DNA of 32,986 nt from an uncultured Johnsonella sp. (GCA_905373785.1 CAJPUK010000004.1:1-32986), one strand, 5' to 3'; positions 7,859 to 16,788 are shown, counted from the stretch's first letter. The notes: generated by a model from the letters alone, not told the origin. Numbers and translations: made by a program.

Positions 7859-8065
7859 TTAAGCCAATACAGTAACATTAACAGCTTGAATGCCTCTGTT
7901 GCCCTCAGTTGTCTCAAAAGAAACCTTTTGACCGTCTTCAAGAGATTTGTATCCCTCTGAATTAATTCCTGAGAAATGTACGAAAATCTCACTTTGATCT
8001 GCATCATCTGTGATGAATCCGTATCCTTTTGAAGCATTAAACCACTTAACTGTACCGTTATGCAT
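7859..8065 (-). CDS. Cold-shock protein (CspA family)
   Basis: A 68-residue single-domain protein beginning MHNGTVKWFNASKGYGFI. RNP1 is KGYGFI and RNP2 is IFVHF. Family role: a single-stranded RNA/DNA-binding chaperone that melts mRNA secondary structure. The frame is open 45 nt further upstream, but the ATG at 8065 follows a GGGGG ribosome-binding site and gives the family's normal N-terminus. A consensus-like promoter about 130 nt upstream produces a long leader containing a 16-bp inverted repeat, consistent with the temperature-responsive leaders of csp genes. Monocistronic: its own promoter and terminator flank it. Confidence 0.95.
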   Translation of the reverse strand: MHNGTVKWFNASKGYGFITDDADQSEIFVHFSGINSEGYKSLEDGQKVSFETTEGNRGIQAVNVTVLA

Positions 8066-8114
8066 GATGGTACCCCCTAATAGAATATATTTGCATTTCT
8101 TTGAAACCAAATCC

Positions 8115-8174
8115 TCACATATTTTTATAAAATATAACCGGCGGCAACAAGTTATACCTTATAAAAATATGTGA
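8115..8174 (-). promoter_or_regulatory. 16-bp inverted repeat in the csp 5' leader (candidate RNA thermometer)
   Basis: TCACATATTTTTATAA at 8115-8130 is perfectly complementary to TTATAAAAATATGTGA at 8159-8174, with a 28-nt loop. It lies inside the roughly 130-nt csp leader, between the promoter and the ribosome-binding site. The stem is AU-rich and should melt with temperature. A thermometer role is inferred from the known behaviour of csp leaders. Confidence 0.6.
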
Positions 8175-8202
8175 AACTAAAGCCCAACTGAAACACAATT
8201 AT

Positions 8203-8231
8203 ATTGTATCAACTGACTAAAAAAAAGTCAA
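8203..8231 (-). promoter_or_regulatory. Promoter of the cold-shock gene
   Basis: On the minus strand TTGACT (8226-8231) and TACAAT (8203-8208) are separated by exactly 17 bp. The predicted start near 8196 gives a leader of about 130 nt. Confidence 0.75.
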
Positions 8232-8319
8232 TAGAGTAAGTATTATTTTAAAGTTTTTTACAGTACATACTAAAAATACCATGTCATATAGTAAAATTAT
8301 ACAAAAGAAAATAATTGAG

Positions 8320-9360
8320 TTATATAACTATGATTTCTTTATCCTGAAATTTTTCCACATGCCCTATGATTTCAGTTTCAGGGCAGACTTTCTTTATTGC
8401 TTCAAAAGCTCTTTGAGAATGTTCTTTGGCTACACTGTACAAAAGTCCTCCGGCAGTTTGAGGATCAAAAAGCAAATCTACATAAGCACTTTCAAACTTG
8501 CCTGCAAAACTGACATTGGATCTTAAGAAAGCTTTATTTTTATAGGTGGCAGCCGGAACCAGTCCCATGCCGGCATAGGCTAAAGAACCGGTTAAATATT
8601 GTATTTTCCTATGATCTATCACTATACTTAATCCGGTATTTTCACACATTTCAAAACTGTGACCCAAAAGAGAAAAGCCGGTTACATCGGTGCAGGCATG
8701 AACACCTTCTATGTCCTTTATAGCATCTGCCGCATATTTATTAAGTGTAGTCATGCTTTTTATCATAGCATCATATTCATTATCTTTTATAATTTTTCCA
8801 CGATAAGCATTTACAAGCACACCTGTACCTATTGATTTAGTAAGTATTAAAGCATCACCGTCTTGTATACTGTTATTTTTTAATATTTTATCAGGGTGAA
8901 CAATACCCGACACACATAGACCGTACTTGGGTATCTCGTCTTTGATTGTATGACCGCCGACTATTATGGCATTAGCCTCTTTAACCTTATCATAACCTCC
9001 TTTTAGGATGGCATTGACATCTTCAAAAGGCACAGTTTCCGGAAACATTAAAACATTCATACATAACTTGGCTTCTCCGCCCATAGCCCATACATCGGAT
9101 AATGAGTTTGTAGCAGCTATTTGACCGTATACATAGGGATCATCCACTACAGGAGGGAATATATCCACTGTCTGTATAAGTGCAAGTTCATCTGTAAGTT
9201 TGTAAACTGCGGCATCATCGGCAGTATCAAAGCCTACAAGTAAGTTCGGTTCATCAAACTTCGGTAAATTACGCAGCACCTGCGAAAGGTCGCTCGGACC
9301 TATTTTAGAGGCTCACCCTCCACAATCTTTTGACAATTTAGTAAGAGTTAAATCTTCCAT
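8320..9360 (-). CDS. selD: Selenide, water dikinase containing selenocysteine (SelD)
   Basis: SelD makes selenophosphate from selenide and ATP for selenocysteine (and selenouridine) synthesis. The frame is interrupted by UGA at 9313-9315. Reading it as Sec gives an N-terminus MEDLTLTKLSKDCGGUASKI, with Sec at residue 16, exactly the catalytic Cys/Sec position of SelD, followed by GPSDLSQVL. The start at 9360 has GGAG at good spacing; a conventional ORF call would begin at 9279 and lose 27 residues and the active site. Later motifs are normal: GFDTADDAAVYKL, VGGHTIKD, CTDVTGFSLLGH, DPQTAGGLL. A hairpin just 3' of the UGA fits a bacterial SECIS. Full length 346 aa. Partners selA, selB and selC are not in this window. 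Confidence 0.95.
9287..9315 (-). promoter_or_regulatory. UGA(Sec) codon and candidate SECIS hairpin of selD
   Basis: The UGA is at 9313-9315. Eleven nucleotides after it the mRNA forms AGGUC-CGAGC-GACCU (9287-9301), a 5-bp GC-containing stem with a 5-nt loop and G at the second loop position. Size and distance agree with bacterial SECIS elements bound by SelB. The fold was judged by eye. Confidence 0.65.
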
Positions 9361-9570
9361 AAAATCTCCAATAAATTTCATATTTTATATATTATATTCT
9401 GCATCGTTATTTAAATAATTGTCTTAATCATATTTTGCAGCTGCTTGAATTGTTGTAAGCGTTTTTGTTATGTTACACATTTTCCCTGATATTTGCAACT
9501 TTAAATAAAACAAAGAATTTAATTGATAAACTGAAAATAACAAGAATTTCAGAATATTAGTAACCCTTAT

Positions 9571-9675
9571 ATTGTAACAGGTAAAATGCATTTTGTATAC
9601 TAATGATTGACCGAGCTCTTTGAGCGAGGGATGCTTATTGCCCTTTAGGGCAATAAGCCGATACCTTGTTACAAT
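9571..9675. repeat. 105-bp inverted-repeat element with internal hairpin
   Basis: Ends are ATTGTAACAGGTA (9571-9583) and TACCTTGTTACAAT (9662-9675), inverse of each other apart from one extra base. Inside, GCTTATTGCCC and GGGCAATAAGC form a perfect 11-bp stem with loop TTTA (9633-9658), and GCTC/GAGC flank a second small stem. The right end supplies the last codons and the TAA stop (9669-9671) of the GDPD gene. No T-run follows the hairpin, so it is not a classical terminator. No target duplication was recognised. Confidence 0.6.
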
Positions 9676-11450
9676 TCCATATCTACCAGGTTTTTGATTT
9701 TATCAAACAAAGTATTGTATTTTTCTATATGTTCTTTTATTTCTTTGGCTTTGTCGGGATAATCACTGATAATTCCGGCTACCGGACTATACACATATTT
9801 TTCTATTATTTTTTCTTTATTTACTGTCCATATGTATATTTTCTTATTAGCCCAAAGTGCCTGCCATACCAGATGCTCTCTATAAGAAAAGTCCTCTACT
9901 ACAAAAAAGTCCACATCCGCATTTAATAAATCCCCGAAATAAAAGGGCATTATATAGCCTATATCCATATACTTATGTGTTTTGTGAATTTTTTCAACCA
10001 CATTAAGATCAAGAGACATAACCTTATACTTATCATCTATTTCAAGCTCTTTCATCTTGTCCATAAACAAATCAACATAATTATCAGGCTCTCCCCCATG
10101 AAGTTTAATTTCAACTACCAAGTTGATTCCCAGTTCTTTCGCTCTTTTCACATAATCATCAAAAGAAACTATATGCCCTGTAAAACCGTTATTTGAAATT
10201 TCCATTCCGACCAAATCATCATAAAGCATATCTTTTATATCGGTATTTATTTTAGCCAACCTGAATAAGTTAAAATCATGCATGGCTATAAACTTCTTAT
10301 CCTTAGTCATCATTATATCGACCTCGGCATAGTTAAGCCCTGCCTTCTTGGCTCCCTCTAATGCTTCTAAGGTATTTTCCACCGCATTTTTGGTAAATCC
10401 TCTGTGTGCAACTATAGTAAGCCCTTTATTTACCTTCATTGCCCCCAGTTTTGCTTCCTGATATACAAAATCAACTGTAAATAAACTTATACTTAAGATA
10501 CAAGCTAAAGCAAAGTCTATGTATGAGTGCTTATTTTTTTTATACACCCTCCTGTCCTTATACTCTTCTTTTCCAACTACAGTATGTACAAGTATAGCCA
10601 TGGTAGTAAGCTTAAGTGTCGCCTCAGACACTATATTAACAGTTCTCAGTAAACTTAAAACAAAGGAATATAAGGCTATATTCTCGCCGCTAAAATCTAA
10701 AAGTAAAGCACTATACATTACTATTTTATAAATAAGGGTTTTACCGGCAAGAAGAATTACTATAATTAAAAATACCCTGAATACATCCCTGCAACAAGTG
10801 CCGAACGCCTTGGTCTTTACAAAGCTTTCCAAAAGACAGGCTGAAAAATTTTTATCACCTAATACAAAGATAGGAAAAGTGTACATAAATCTTATATTTA
10901 AATACATAATAAATATTGATAAAAAATATACGAAATATTTGAACATTCCCGTTCTTAAAAACTCATCTATAAAGAATGTAGGCATATATACCGAACTCGT
11001 TAAACTCAGAGAAAGTCCTATATAAGTAAGCCTTATAGTCAAAATAATATAGGCAATAAAAAGTAAGACCTCTATAAATGCAAAGCTTTTATCCGGCTTT
11101 AGAAGTTTTTTAAGCACAGCTCTTACACTTACTCGGGTTTTAAGTTTAGAAGGCAGACATAAATATATCAAAATATATACTTCCGCACATACCAAAAGAA
11201 CTATCAGAAGTAAATACATTATAAAAACTATCAAAGAAAAAGGGTTTATAAATAAATACAATGCATTATCCACTCCGAAATGGGATAAATTTGCTAAGTA
11301 TAAGCTTAGATAGAAAACCTCTCTTGCCAAGCTTATCCCTACAATTATTGTAAATATTTTTATTATACAACTATAAAATATTGATGTTATATTGAGACAT
11401 TTTACTATATACTTATTATTTTGTAAAAAGGCATATACTTCTTTCAACAT
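9669..11450 (-). CDS. Membrane-anchored glycerophosphodiester phosphodiesterase
   Basis: A 593-residue protein with two parts. Residues 1-330 are a multi-pass membrane region (several hydrophobic segments, e.g. about 25-45, 70-98, 125-150, 170-195, 225-250, 310-330). Residues about 344-580 are a GDPD domain with VAHRGFTKNAVENT, the E376-x-D378 pair and H391 in MHDFNL, which are the catalytic and metal ligands. The family cleaves glycerophosphodiesters to glycerol-3-phosphate and an alcohol, and membrane-fused forms may act on lipid headgroups or lipoteichoic-acid-like polymers. The C-terminal catalytic domain probably faces outward, given the preceding hydrophobic segment. AAAGGA lies 11 nt before the ATG. 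The stop codon is inside the 105-bp repeat. Confidence 0.88.
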   Translation of the reverse strand: MLKEVYAFLQNNKYIVKCLNITSIFYSCIIKIFTIIVGISLAREVFYLSLYLANLSHFGVDNALYLFINPFSLIVFIMYLLLIVLLVCAEVYILIYLCLPSKLKTRVSVRAVLKKLLKPDKSFAFIEVLLFIAYIILTIRLTYIGLSLSLTSSVYMPTFFIDEFLRTGMFKYFVYFLSIFIMYLNIRFMYTFPIFVLGDKNFSACLLESFVKTKAFGTCCRDVFRVFLIIVILLAGKTLIYKIVMYSALLLDFSGENIALYSFVLSLLRTVNIVSEATLKLTTMAILVHTVVGKEEYKDRRVYKKNKHSYIDFALACILSISLFTVDFVYQEAKLGAMKVNKGLTIVAHRGFTKNAVENTLEALEGAKKAGLNYAEVDIMMTKDKKFIAMHDFNLFRLAKINTDIKDMLYDDLVGMEISNNGFTGHIVSFDDYVKRAKELGINLVVEIKLHGGEPDNYVDLFMDKMKELEIDDKYKVMSLDLNVVEKIHKTHKYMDIGYIMPFYFGDLLNADVDFFVVEDFSYREHLVWQALWANKKIYIWTVNKEKIIEKYVYSPVAGIISDYPDKAKEIKEHIEKYNTLFDKIKNLVDMEL

Positions 11451-11528
11451 TTAACATTTGTTCCTTTAATAACATTTTATATTAAAATACCGATATACCA
11501 TTCACAACAATATTTTGCCGGATAAAAA

Positions 11529-12335
11529 CTAATCCCTATTTTCCATAATATAAGCTATTAATATTATCTTACGCAGTTTCGGTATAACAGATGATATGAA
11601 ATGTAACATTTTATATAACCTGTTTGTAATTACAACTTTTTTCTTTTGCTCATATGCTCGTATTATATCGTAAGCAACTTCCGACACCTTCGCCTTAGGA
11701 TAGGACAAATCATTTTTATTTATCAAATCGGTATCAGTCGGTCCCGGACAGGCTGTAAGTATATATATACACTGCTTTCTAAGCTCGGCAGCCATAGCAA
11801 GGCTGTAGTGGTATAAACCTGCCTTGGATGCGGAATAAGTTGCCATATATGGATGAGGACAGAACGCCGCCATAGAGGAAATATTTATAATAGAGCCCTT
11901 TCTTTCTTTTTCAGCCCACTTTCTCACACAGTATTTTGAAAGTTCTATAGGTGATATAAGATTGGTATACATAAGACTTATGTCATTCTTTAACTCTATA
12001 TTTTGAGCCTTATCTACACATAAGATACCGGCACAGTTAACAAGCAGGTCTATAACAACTTCCTGCTCTTCCAATACGGAAATCAGTTTTTTTAAACCCT
12101 TAGCCAAAGACAAATCAGCCTTTATAACCTTGCACTCTATATTATAAACCTTTTTAAGTTTATCACTTATTTTTTCTAATCTTCCTTCTCTTCTTGCAAC
12201 AAGCACAAGATCATATCCTTTTTTCGCAAAAAGCCTTGCAAGATTCAGTCCTATACCTGACGATGCGCCGGTTATAAGTGCAAGCTTCGACTTTAAAAAA
12301 TCGGGTGATTTAGCTTGAGTATTAATTTCTTCCAT
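11529..12335 (-). CDS. Short-chain dehydrogenase/reductase (SDR) family oxidoreductase
   Basis: A 268-residue classical SDR. The cofactor motif TGASSGIG is at 22-29 and NCAG at 100-103. The catalytic Ser is in NISSMAAF (about 153) and the YSASK motif has Tyr167 and Lys171. ARREGR after strand 2 suggests NADP(H) preference. Most similar in layout to the DltE/YqjQ-like group of SDRs, but the substrate cannot be assigned. An AAAGGAGG site lies about 12 nt before the ATG at 12335, slightly far. It is followed 78 nt later by the GDPD gene in the same direction, so co-transcription is possible. Confidence 0.85.
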   Translation of the reverse strand: MEEINTQAKSPDFLKSKLALITGASSGIGLNLARLFAKKGYDLVLVARREGRLEKISDKLKKVYNIECKVIKADLSLAKGLKKLISVLEEQEVVIDLLVNCAGILCVDKAQNIELKNDISLMYTNLISPIELSKYCVRKWAEKERKGSIINISSMAAFCPHPYMATYSASKAGLYHYSLAMAAELRKQCIYILTACPGPTDTDLINKNDLSYPKAKVSEVAYDIIRAYEQKKKVVITNRLYKMLHFISSVIPKLRKIILIAYIMENRD

Positions 12336-12459
12336 ATTGCTTTTTCATCCTCCTTTAGGCGTCTTTCCCTATATTTTTACTATATTTTAACACAAATGTT
12401 CGGCTTTGTAAGCACTTGCACTTTTTAAGTACACTCCACACCTTAAAGTATATCTTAAC

Positions 12460-13017
12460 TTATAATGACTTAATCATATTCACAAGCTCTACAGCGTGTG
12501 CCAAGCCTTTTTCCTTAATTTGCACCAAGACATCCGGATCCTGTCTTGCCTGATATGATACTCCTCCGGTGTAGAGAAAGCCTGCATACTCCATTTGACA
12601 CATAGTAACACTTGAAATCAAAGGCTGTATAAAGTCCTTAATCTCGTGCCCTGCTGCACCGTAGCTGTGATAAAACTCCTCAGGCGCACCGCTTGTCAAA
12701 GATATAATCACCTTCTTACCCTTTAACTTATCTCCGGTACTGCCATGAGACCAGCCATGTAAAAAGGTCTGCTCTAACCACCTGTGCAGTATGGAAGGTG
12801 CGGAATACCAAAACAGCGGAAATTGTAAAACTACTATATCCGCTTTTTCAAGCTTAGCCTGCTCCGCCTTTGCATCAATCTTAAAATCCGGATAAAGCTC
12901 GTCCAAACGATCTATTTCAGCCTCAGGTATAAGCTTTTTAACTTCTTCTAAAACCAATTTATTTACTACTGAATCACTAAGATCTGTATGACCTGAAACA
13001 ATTAATACATTTTTCAT
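12460..13017 (-). CDS. Flavodoxin-fold NAD(P)H oxidoreductase (MdaB/KefF-like)
   Basis: A 185-residue NAD(P)H dehydrogenase (quinone) family protein. The flavodoxin-like fold begins MKNVLIVSGHTDLSDSVVNK, with the flavin-binding loop QFPLFWYSAPSILHRWLEQTF and the second loop LTSGAPEEFYHSYGAAGH typical of the family. Role: two-electron reduction of quinones or electrophiles using a flavin, in the cytoplasm. The length is normal. GGAGAG precedes the ATG. It lies 94 nt after the histidine-kinase gene in the same orientation and could be a target or passenger of that two-component system, which is an inference from position only. Confidence 0.85.
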   Translation of the reverse strand: MKNVLIVSGHTDLSDSVVNKLVLEEVKKLIPEAEIDRLDELYPDFKIDAKAEQAKLEKADIVVLQFPLFWYSAPSILHRWLEQTFLHGWSHGSTGDKLKGKKVIISLTSGAPEEFYHSYGAAGHEIKDFIQPLISSVTMCQMEYAGFLYTGGVSYQARQDPDVLVQIKEKGLAHAVELVNMIKSL

Positions 13018-13111
13018 ATTCTCTCCTTTTACACAAAAGCCTTCGGGTTACAATTACTTTATAGTCCAAATTATTAATTATGTAAATAGTTTTATACTTT
13101 TTTTTATAAAA

Positions 13112-14488
13112 TTATATATCCGCTACAGGTATAAGTATGCTGACACTTGCTCCGCTATCGGTATTATTTTCAAGTCTTAATTCACCTCCAAAGGAGCTTA
13201 CTATATCATCGGTTATACTAAGACCAAGTCCGGAATGTTCAGTGTTTGACCTGCTCTTATCTCCCCTGTAAAATTGCTCCTTTGCTTTTTTTAAGTCCTC
13301 CTTACTAAAGCCCCTGCCTTTATCAATACATTTTATTAAAAAACACTTATCTGCCAAGCTGAAATCCACCTCTATATCCGTATCTTTTTCACTGTAGTTT
13401 ATAGCATTTGATACTATGTTCATTACGGCACGATTTAATAAGTCAATATCTGCATTTATGTATATATTAGCATAAAGCTTATTTATAATATTAATACTCC
13501 TTCTTTTTGCGATAGCCAAGGCTTTGATTTCTTCACCTATCTGCGTGATAAACTTATCTGTAGCAAGTACTGCATGTAAATCTTTATCAATATTTTTCCC
13601 CTTATTAAGTTCCGAAAGATTTTTAAGCAAAAGCTCTACCCTGTCAATATTATTAAGACTGTAGTTTACAAAATCCTTTTGCCTGTCACTAAGCTCAGTT
13701 AATGATAAGAGCTCGGTATTGCCTCTTATTACGGTTAAAGGTGTCTTTATATCATGTGCCAGTGCCGCAATCTGCTCACGCTTTGTCTGCTCCATACTCC
13801 AATTTTTAATTAAGCTTTCTTTAAATGCTTCCTTCATACTGTCTATAGAATCTATTACATCATTAAGCTCTGTTATATCGGTTCTTTTTGCTTGAAAATC
13901 AAGATCCTGTTCCTTTATTTTTTCAGTAAGCTCTATTATGGAAGATAGTCTTTTCTTTAATTTTCTTGAAAATAATAAGGTAATCAGCATAAATTCCGCT
14001 ATACAGGTAATGGCTAACAAAAGCAAGATCAAAACTTCAAAATCCGGTAAAAATTTCTCCATCCACGGAATCGTATATCTTATTTTCGGCTCATAAAGCA
14101 ATATACATATATCTTCTTTTCTCTCTATCACATTATAAAATATAGGTATCTCTTCACCGCTGAGTTTACTGAAATAAATATGCAGAGCTTCTTTTTGCTC
14201 TTTTTTTGTCATATTACTCTCAAAGATCTCATCATTTTTAATCAAAGCATATAAGGCTTCACTCGGAAGTTTTGAAAAATCAAAATCGGCATTTTTTTCA
14301 ATTTCCCTTTTTAATAATTCTTCATTTTTTTCAAGAATATAGGGGTCTTGAACTACTCCGAGCTTTATTATAACATTGCCGAATAATATAAATATAAATA
14401 AAGCCGATAAAAAAGAGGAAATCACAAATATAAAATACTTTACAAATATATATTTAAGTGAGTGTCTTCGTTTTCTTTTTATTTTCAT
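13112..14488 (-). CDS. Sensor histidine kinase of a two-component system
   Basis: A membrane histidine kinase of 458 aa from the preferred start. Domains in order: short Arg/Lys-rich N-terminus, TM1 (about 12-40), extracytoplasmic sensor (about 41-148), TM2 (about 150-174), HAMP-like linker, dimerisation domain with phospho-His245 in ALAHDIKTPLT, and ATPase domain with NAINYS (N box), DKGRGFS (G1) and SGLGLSI (G2). The frame is open 24 nt further up, but the ATG at 14488 forms a classical ATGA stop-start overlap with the response regulator and is the likely start. The architecture fits VanS/PhoR-like sensors. The signal is unknown. Confidence 0.92.
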   Translation of the reverse strand: MKIKRKRRHSLKYIFVKYFIFVISSFLSALFIFILFGNVIIKLGVVQDPYILEKNEELLKREIEKNADFDFSKLPSEALYALIKNDEIFESNMTKKEQKEALHIYFSKLSGEEIPIFYNVIERKEDICILLYEPKIRYTIPWMEKFLPDFEVLILLLLAITCIAEFMLITLLFSRKLKKRLSSIIELTEKIKEQDLDFQAKRTDITELNDVIDSIDSMKEAFKESLIKNWSMEQTKREQIAALAHDIKTPLTVIRGNTELLSLTELSDRQKDFVNYSLNNIDRVELLLKNLSELNKGKNIDKDLHAVLATDKFITQIGEEIKALAIAKRRSINIINKLYANIYINADIDLLNRAVMNIVSNAINYSEKDTDIEVDFSLADKCFLIKCIDKGRGFSKEDLKKAKEQFYRGDKSRSNTEHSGLGLSITDDIVSSFGGELRLENNTDSGASVSILIPVADI

Positions 14489-15144
14489 TTCCACTTGTAA
14501 CCTATTCCCCATACGGTTTCAATAGGTGTAAGTTCGTATTTTTTAAACTTTGCCCTTATATTTTTTATATGCTCCCTTATTGCCGTAGGCGTTCCCCTAT
14601 CTTCAAAACCGTATAAATAATCATAGATCTGCTCCATAGTAAATACCTGCCCCTTATTTTTTGCCAGGTATTCGCAAATCTCATATTCCGACTTTGTAAG
14701 GTCAATATTTTCCTCTCCACAGGCTATAATTTTTTCAGACAAATCAAAACGTAGCCCCTTGCTTACAAGCACTATATGTCTTTCTCTGTTTTCTCTTCTA
14801 AGATGTGCAGCGATTCTGGCTATAAAACTTCTTATACCGAAGGGCTTACAGATATAATCATCAGCCCCGTATCCCAGACCCGATATTATGTCCGTCTCCT
14901 CGGTTTTTGCAGTCAGAAAAACAATAGGACAGTCCGTTAGGGAGCGTATTTTTTTACAAAATGCAAATCCGTCCGTTCCCGGCAGCATAACATCAAGCAG
15001 TATCAAATCATATCCGCCTATCTTATCCATATCTACATTTTCTACAGCTAGGGCTGTGTCAACTCTATAGCCTTGTGAAGTCAGTGTATTGTTAATAAGC
15101 TCTAAAATATCTTTATCATCATCCACTGCTAAAATTTTCTCCAC
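14485..15144 (-). CDS. OmpR/PhoB-family response regulator
   Basis: A 219-residue regulator. The receiver domain (1-115) has the acidic pair at D8-D10, phospho-Asp51 in LILLDVMLPGTDG, Thr in FLTAKTEETD and Lys100 in YICKPF. The C-terminal winged-helix DNA-binding domain (about 125-219) ends in the usual ETVWGIGYKWK. The start is GTG at 15144 behind AAGGGGG at good spacing. It is translated together with the downstream kinase through a 4-nt ATGA overlap, making a cognate pair. Sequence layout resembles VanR-type regulators, but no resistance genes accompany it. Confidence 0.94.
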   Translation of the reverse strand: MEKILAVDDDKDILELINNTLTSQGYRVDTALAVENVDMDKIGGYDLILLDVMLPGTDGFAFCKKIRSLTDCPIVFLTAKTEETDIISGLGYGADDYICKPFGIRSFIARIAAHLRRENRERHIVLVSKGLRFDLSEKIIACGEENIDLTKSEYEICEYLAKNKGQVFTMEQIYDYLYGFEDRGTPTAIREHIKNIRAKFKKYELTPIETVWGIGYKWK

Positions 15145-15292
15145 TGCATTTCCCCCTTATAGTAATTATTTACTCATTGCTTCTACCTGTGTTATAAACA
15201 AAGTTAAGTTTCATGCCACAAACATTTCATTTGCCATAATACAACTAATTTCTAATTTTTTTATAAGGAAAATATAATTAGGCTTCTTTGAC

Positions 15293-16210
15293 TTACTTTC
15301 TTGCATTTCTTTCCCAGAATACTCCGTCCTCATAACCTTGTATCCTCTTATCGGTATCTGCCATTTCAAGTCTTTTCTCAGCCCACACACAGTACTGCTC
15401 GTTTTGTTCTATACCTACATAATGTCTTCCAAGTTTTTTAGCACATACCGAGGTAGAGCCCGAGCCTAAAAACGGATCGAATACTATATCTTTTTCGTTG
15501 GAGCTTGCAAGTATCAGCTTAGCCAGGAGTTTTTCAGGCTTTTGTGTCGGATGTGCGGTATTTTCCGGCATAGACCAATAGGGTATGGATATATCGTCCC
15601 AAAAATTGGACGGATAGGTGTTTCTAAAGTTGCCCTCATCGGTTTCTTCCCAGTCTTTGGGCTTTCCGTCAACCTTATAAGGGGCTACGACTCTTCGCCT
15701 TGTCTTTACAGCCTCTACATTAAAGGTATAGTCTTTGGACATAGTGGCAAACCATATATCTTCCATGCCGTTTTTCCAATTATATAATGCCCCTCTGCCC
15801 TTTTCTCTTTGCCATGTGATCCTGTTTTGGATATAAAAATACCTTTTTAATACACTTGCTATAACTATGCTTGACTTCCAATCGCAGCAGACATATATTG
15901 ATGCGGCATTTTTAAGTAGGGGCAGTACCCTCTCTATCCATGCCTTTGTGTATTCCTCGTATATACCGTCGGCACTTTTTTTGAATTTATTTCCATGAAA
16001 GTCCTTATCTATATTGTAAGGAGGGTCAACAATTAATAAATCTATAAATTTTTCAGGCATTAATGAAAGTATTTCCAATGTATCACCGAGCAGGGTTTTG
16101 TCAAGTATACTTTCCACATCAGTCCTTGAGTTTACTTTTATGCACCTGTCAAGATACACTTTTCCTTCTTCTATAGTTAAATCTATAGTCTTATTTAACT
16201 TAGACTTCAT
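15293..16210 (-). CDS. Orphan site-specific DNA methyltransferase (DPPY, beta order)
   Basis: A 305-residue AdoMet-dependent amino-methyltransferase (N6-adenine or N4-cytosine). Catalytic motif IV DPPY lies at 62-65 in LLIVDPPYNIDKD, ahead of the AdoMet-binding motif I FDPFLGSGST (about 244-253), with the target-recognition region between them. This order marks the beta class. HPTQKPEKLL, the family X motif, is present. No restriction endonuclease gene adjoins it, so it looks solitary. The preferred ATG (16210) has AAGGA at about 8 nt; the ATG at 16216 is too close to it. It follows the EamA gene by 18 nt, so the two form an operon. The recognition sequence cannot be read from the gene. Confidence 0.9.
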   Translation of the reverse strand: MKSKLNKTIDLTIEEGKVYLDRCIKVNSRTDVESILDKTLLGDTLEILSLMPEKFIDLLIVDPPYNIDKDFHGNKFKKSADGIYEEYTKAWIERVLPLLKNAASIYVCCDWKSSIVIASVLKRYFYIQNRITWQREKGRGALYNWKNGMEDIWFATMSKDYTFNVEAVKTRRRVVAPYKVDGKPKDWEETDEGNFRNTYPSNFWDDISIPYWSMPENTAHPTQKPEKLLAKLILASSNEKDIVFDPFLGSGSTSVCAKKLGRHYVGIEQNEQYCVWAEKRLEMADTDKRIQGYEDGVFWERNARK

Positions 16211-16228
16211 ATACATATCTTCCTTTTG

Positions 16229-16642
16229 TTATAATATCATACATAAAGTACCCAGCGTAATTAATACAGCTCCTATAACTGACTTTATATTTATCTGTTC
16301 TCTAAGTATTATAAAGGCCAGTACCAAGGTAATTACCACACTGAATTTATCTATTGCTACAACTTTTGAAGCCGCTCCAAGTTGTAAAGCCTTATAATAA
16401 CAAAGCCACGATGCACCTGTTGCCAGTCCCGAAAGTATAAGGAAAATGAGACTTTTCCTGCTTATTTGTGTAATACCGGTCTGTGCTCCTGCCATAAATA
16501 CCATGAGCCATGCCATCAAAAGCACAACTGTTGTCCTTATAGCTGTTGCAAGATTTGAATTCACAGCACTTATTCCTATCTTTGACAATATTGCGGTTAA
16601 TGCCGCAAATATTGCCGAAAAAATTGCAAATACTATATCCAT
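16229..16642 (-). CDS. Half-size EamA/DMT-superfamily membrane protein
   Basis: A 137-residue, very hydrophobic protein with four predicted membrane helices (about 1-20, 32-52, 64-84, 88-137 including two). Motif content such as GASWLCYYKALQLGAASKVVAIDKFS is typical of EamA transporters. Full EamA proteins carry two such units (about 300 aa). Stand-alone single units exist and probably work as dimers. AAAGGA precedes the ATG. It is the first gene of a two-gene operon with the DNA methyltransferase, a functional link that is not obvious. Substrate unknown. Confidence 0.83.
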   Translation of the reverse strand: MDIVFAIFSAIFAALTAILSKIGISAVNSNLATAIRTTVVLLMAWLMVFMAGAQTGITQISRKSLIFLILSGLATGASWLCYYKALQLGAASKVVAIDKFSVVITLVLAFIILREQINIKSVIGAVLITLGTLCMIL

Positions 16643-16788
16643 TAATTATCCTTTCCGACTAACAATAATAAATAAGGCTATCGCATAAAAAGAAAATAAT
16701 ACCTTATACAGTGATTTTTGCTTTACTCACTATTATATACTGTATATTAGATTCTTAATACGACAGCCCCGTTTTATTTTTTATAAAT

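Noticed and set aside
16704..16740. Hairpin downstream of gpmA
   Set aside because: The stem is short and interrupted (AGTGA/TCACT with TATA extensions). A terminator is possible but too weak to list.
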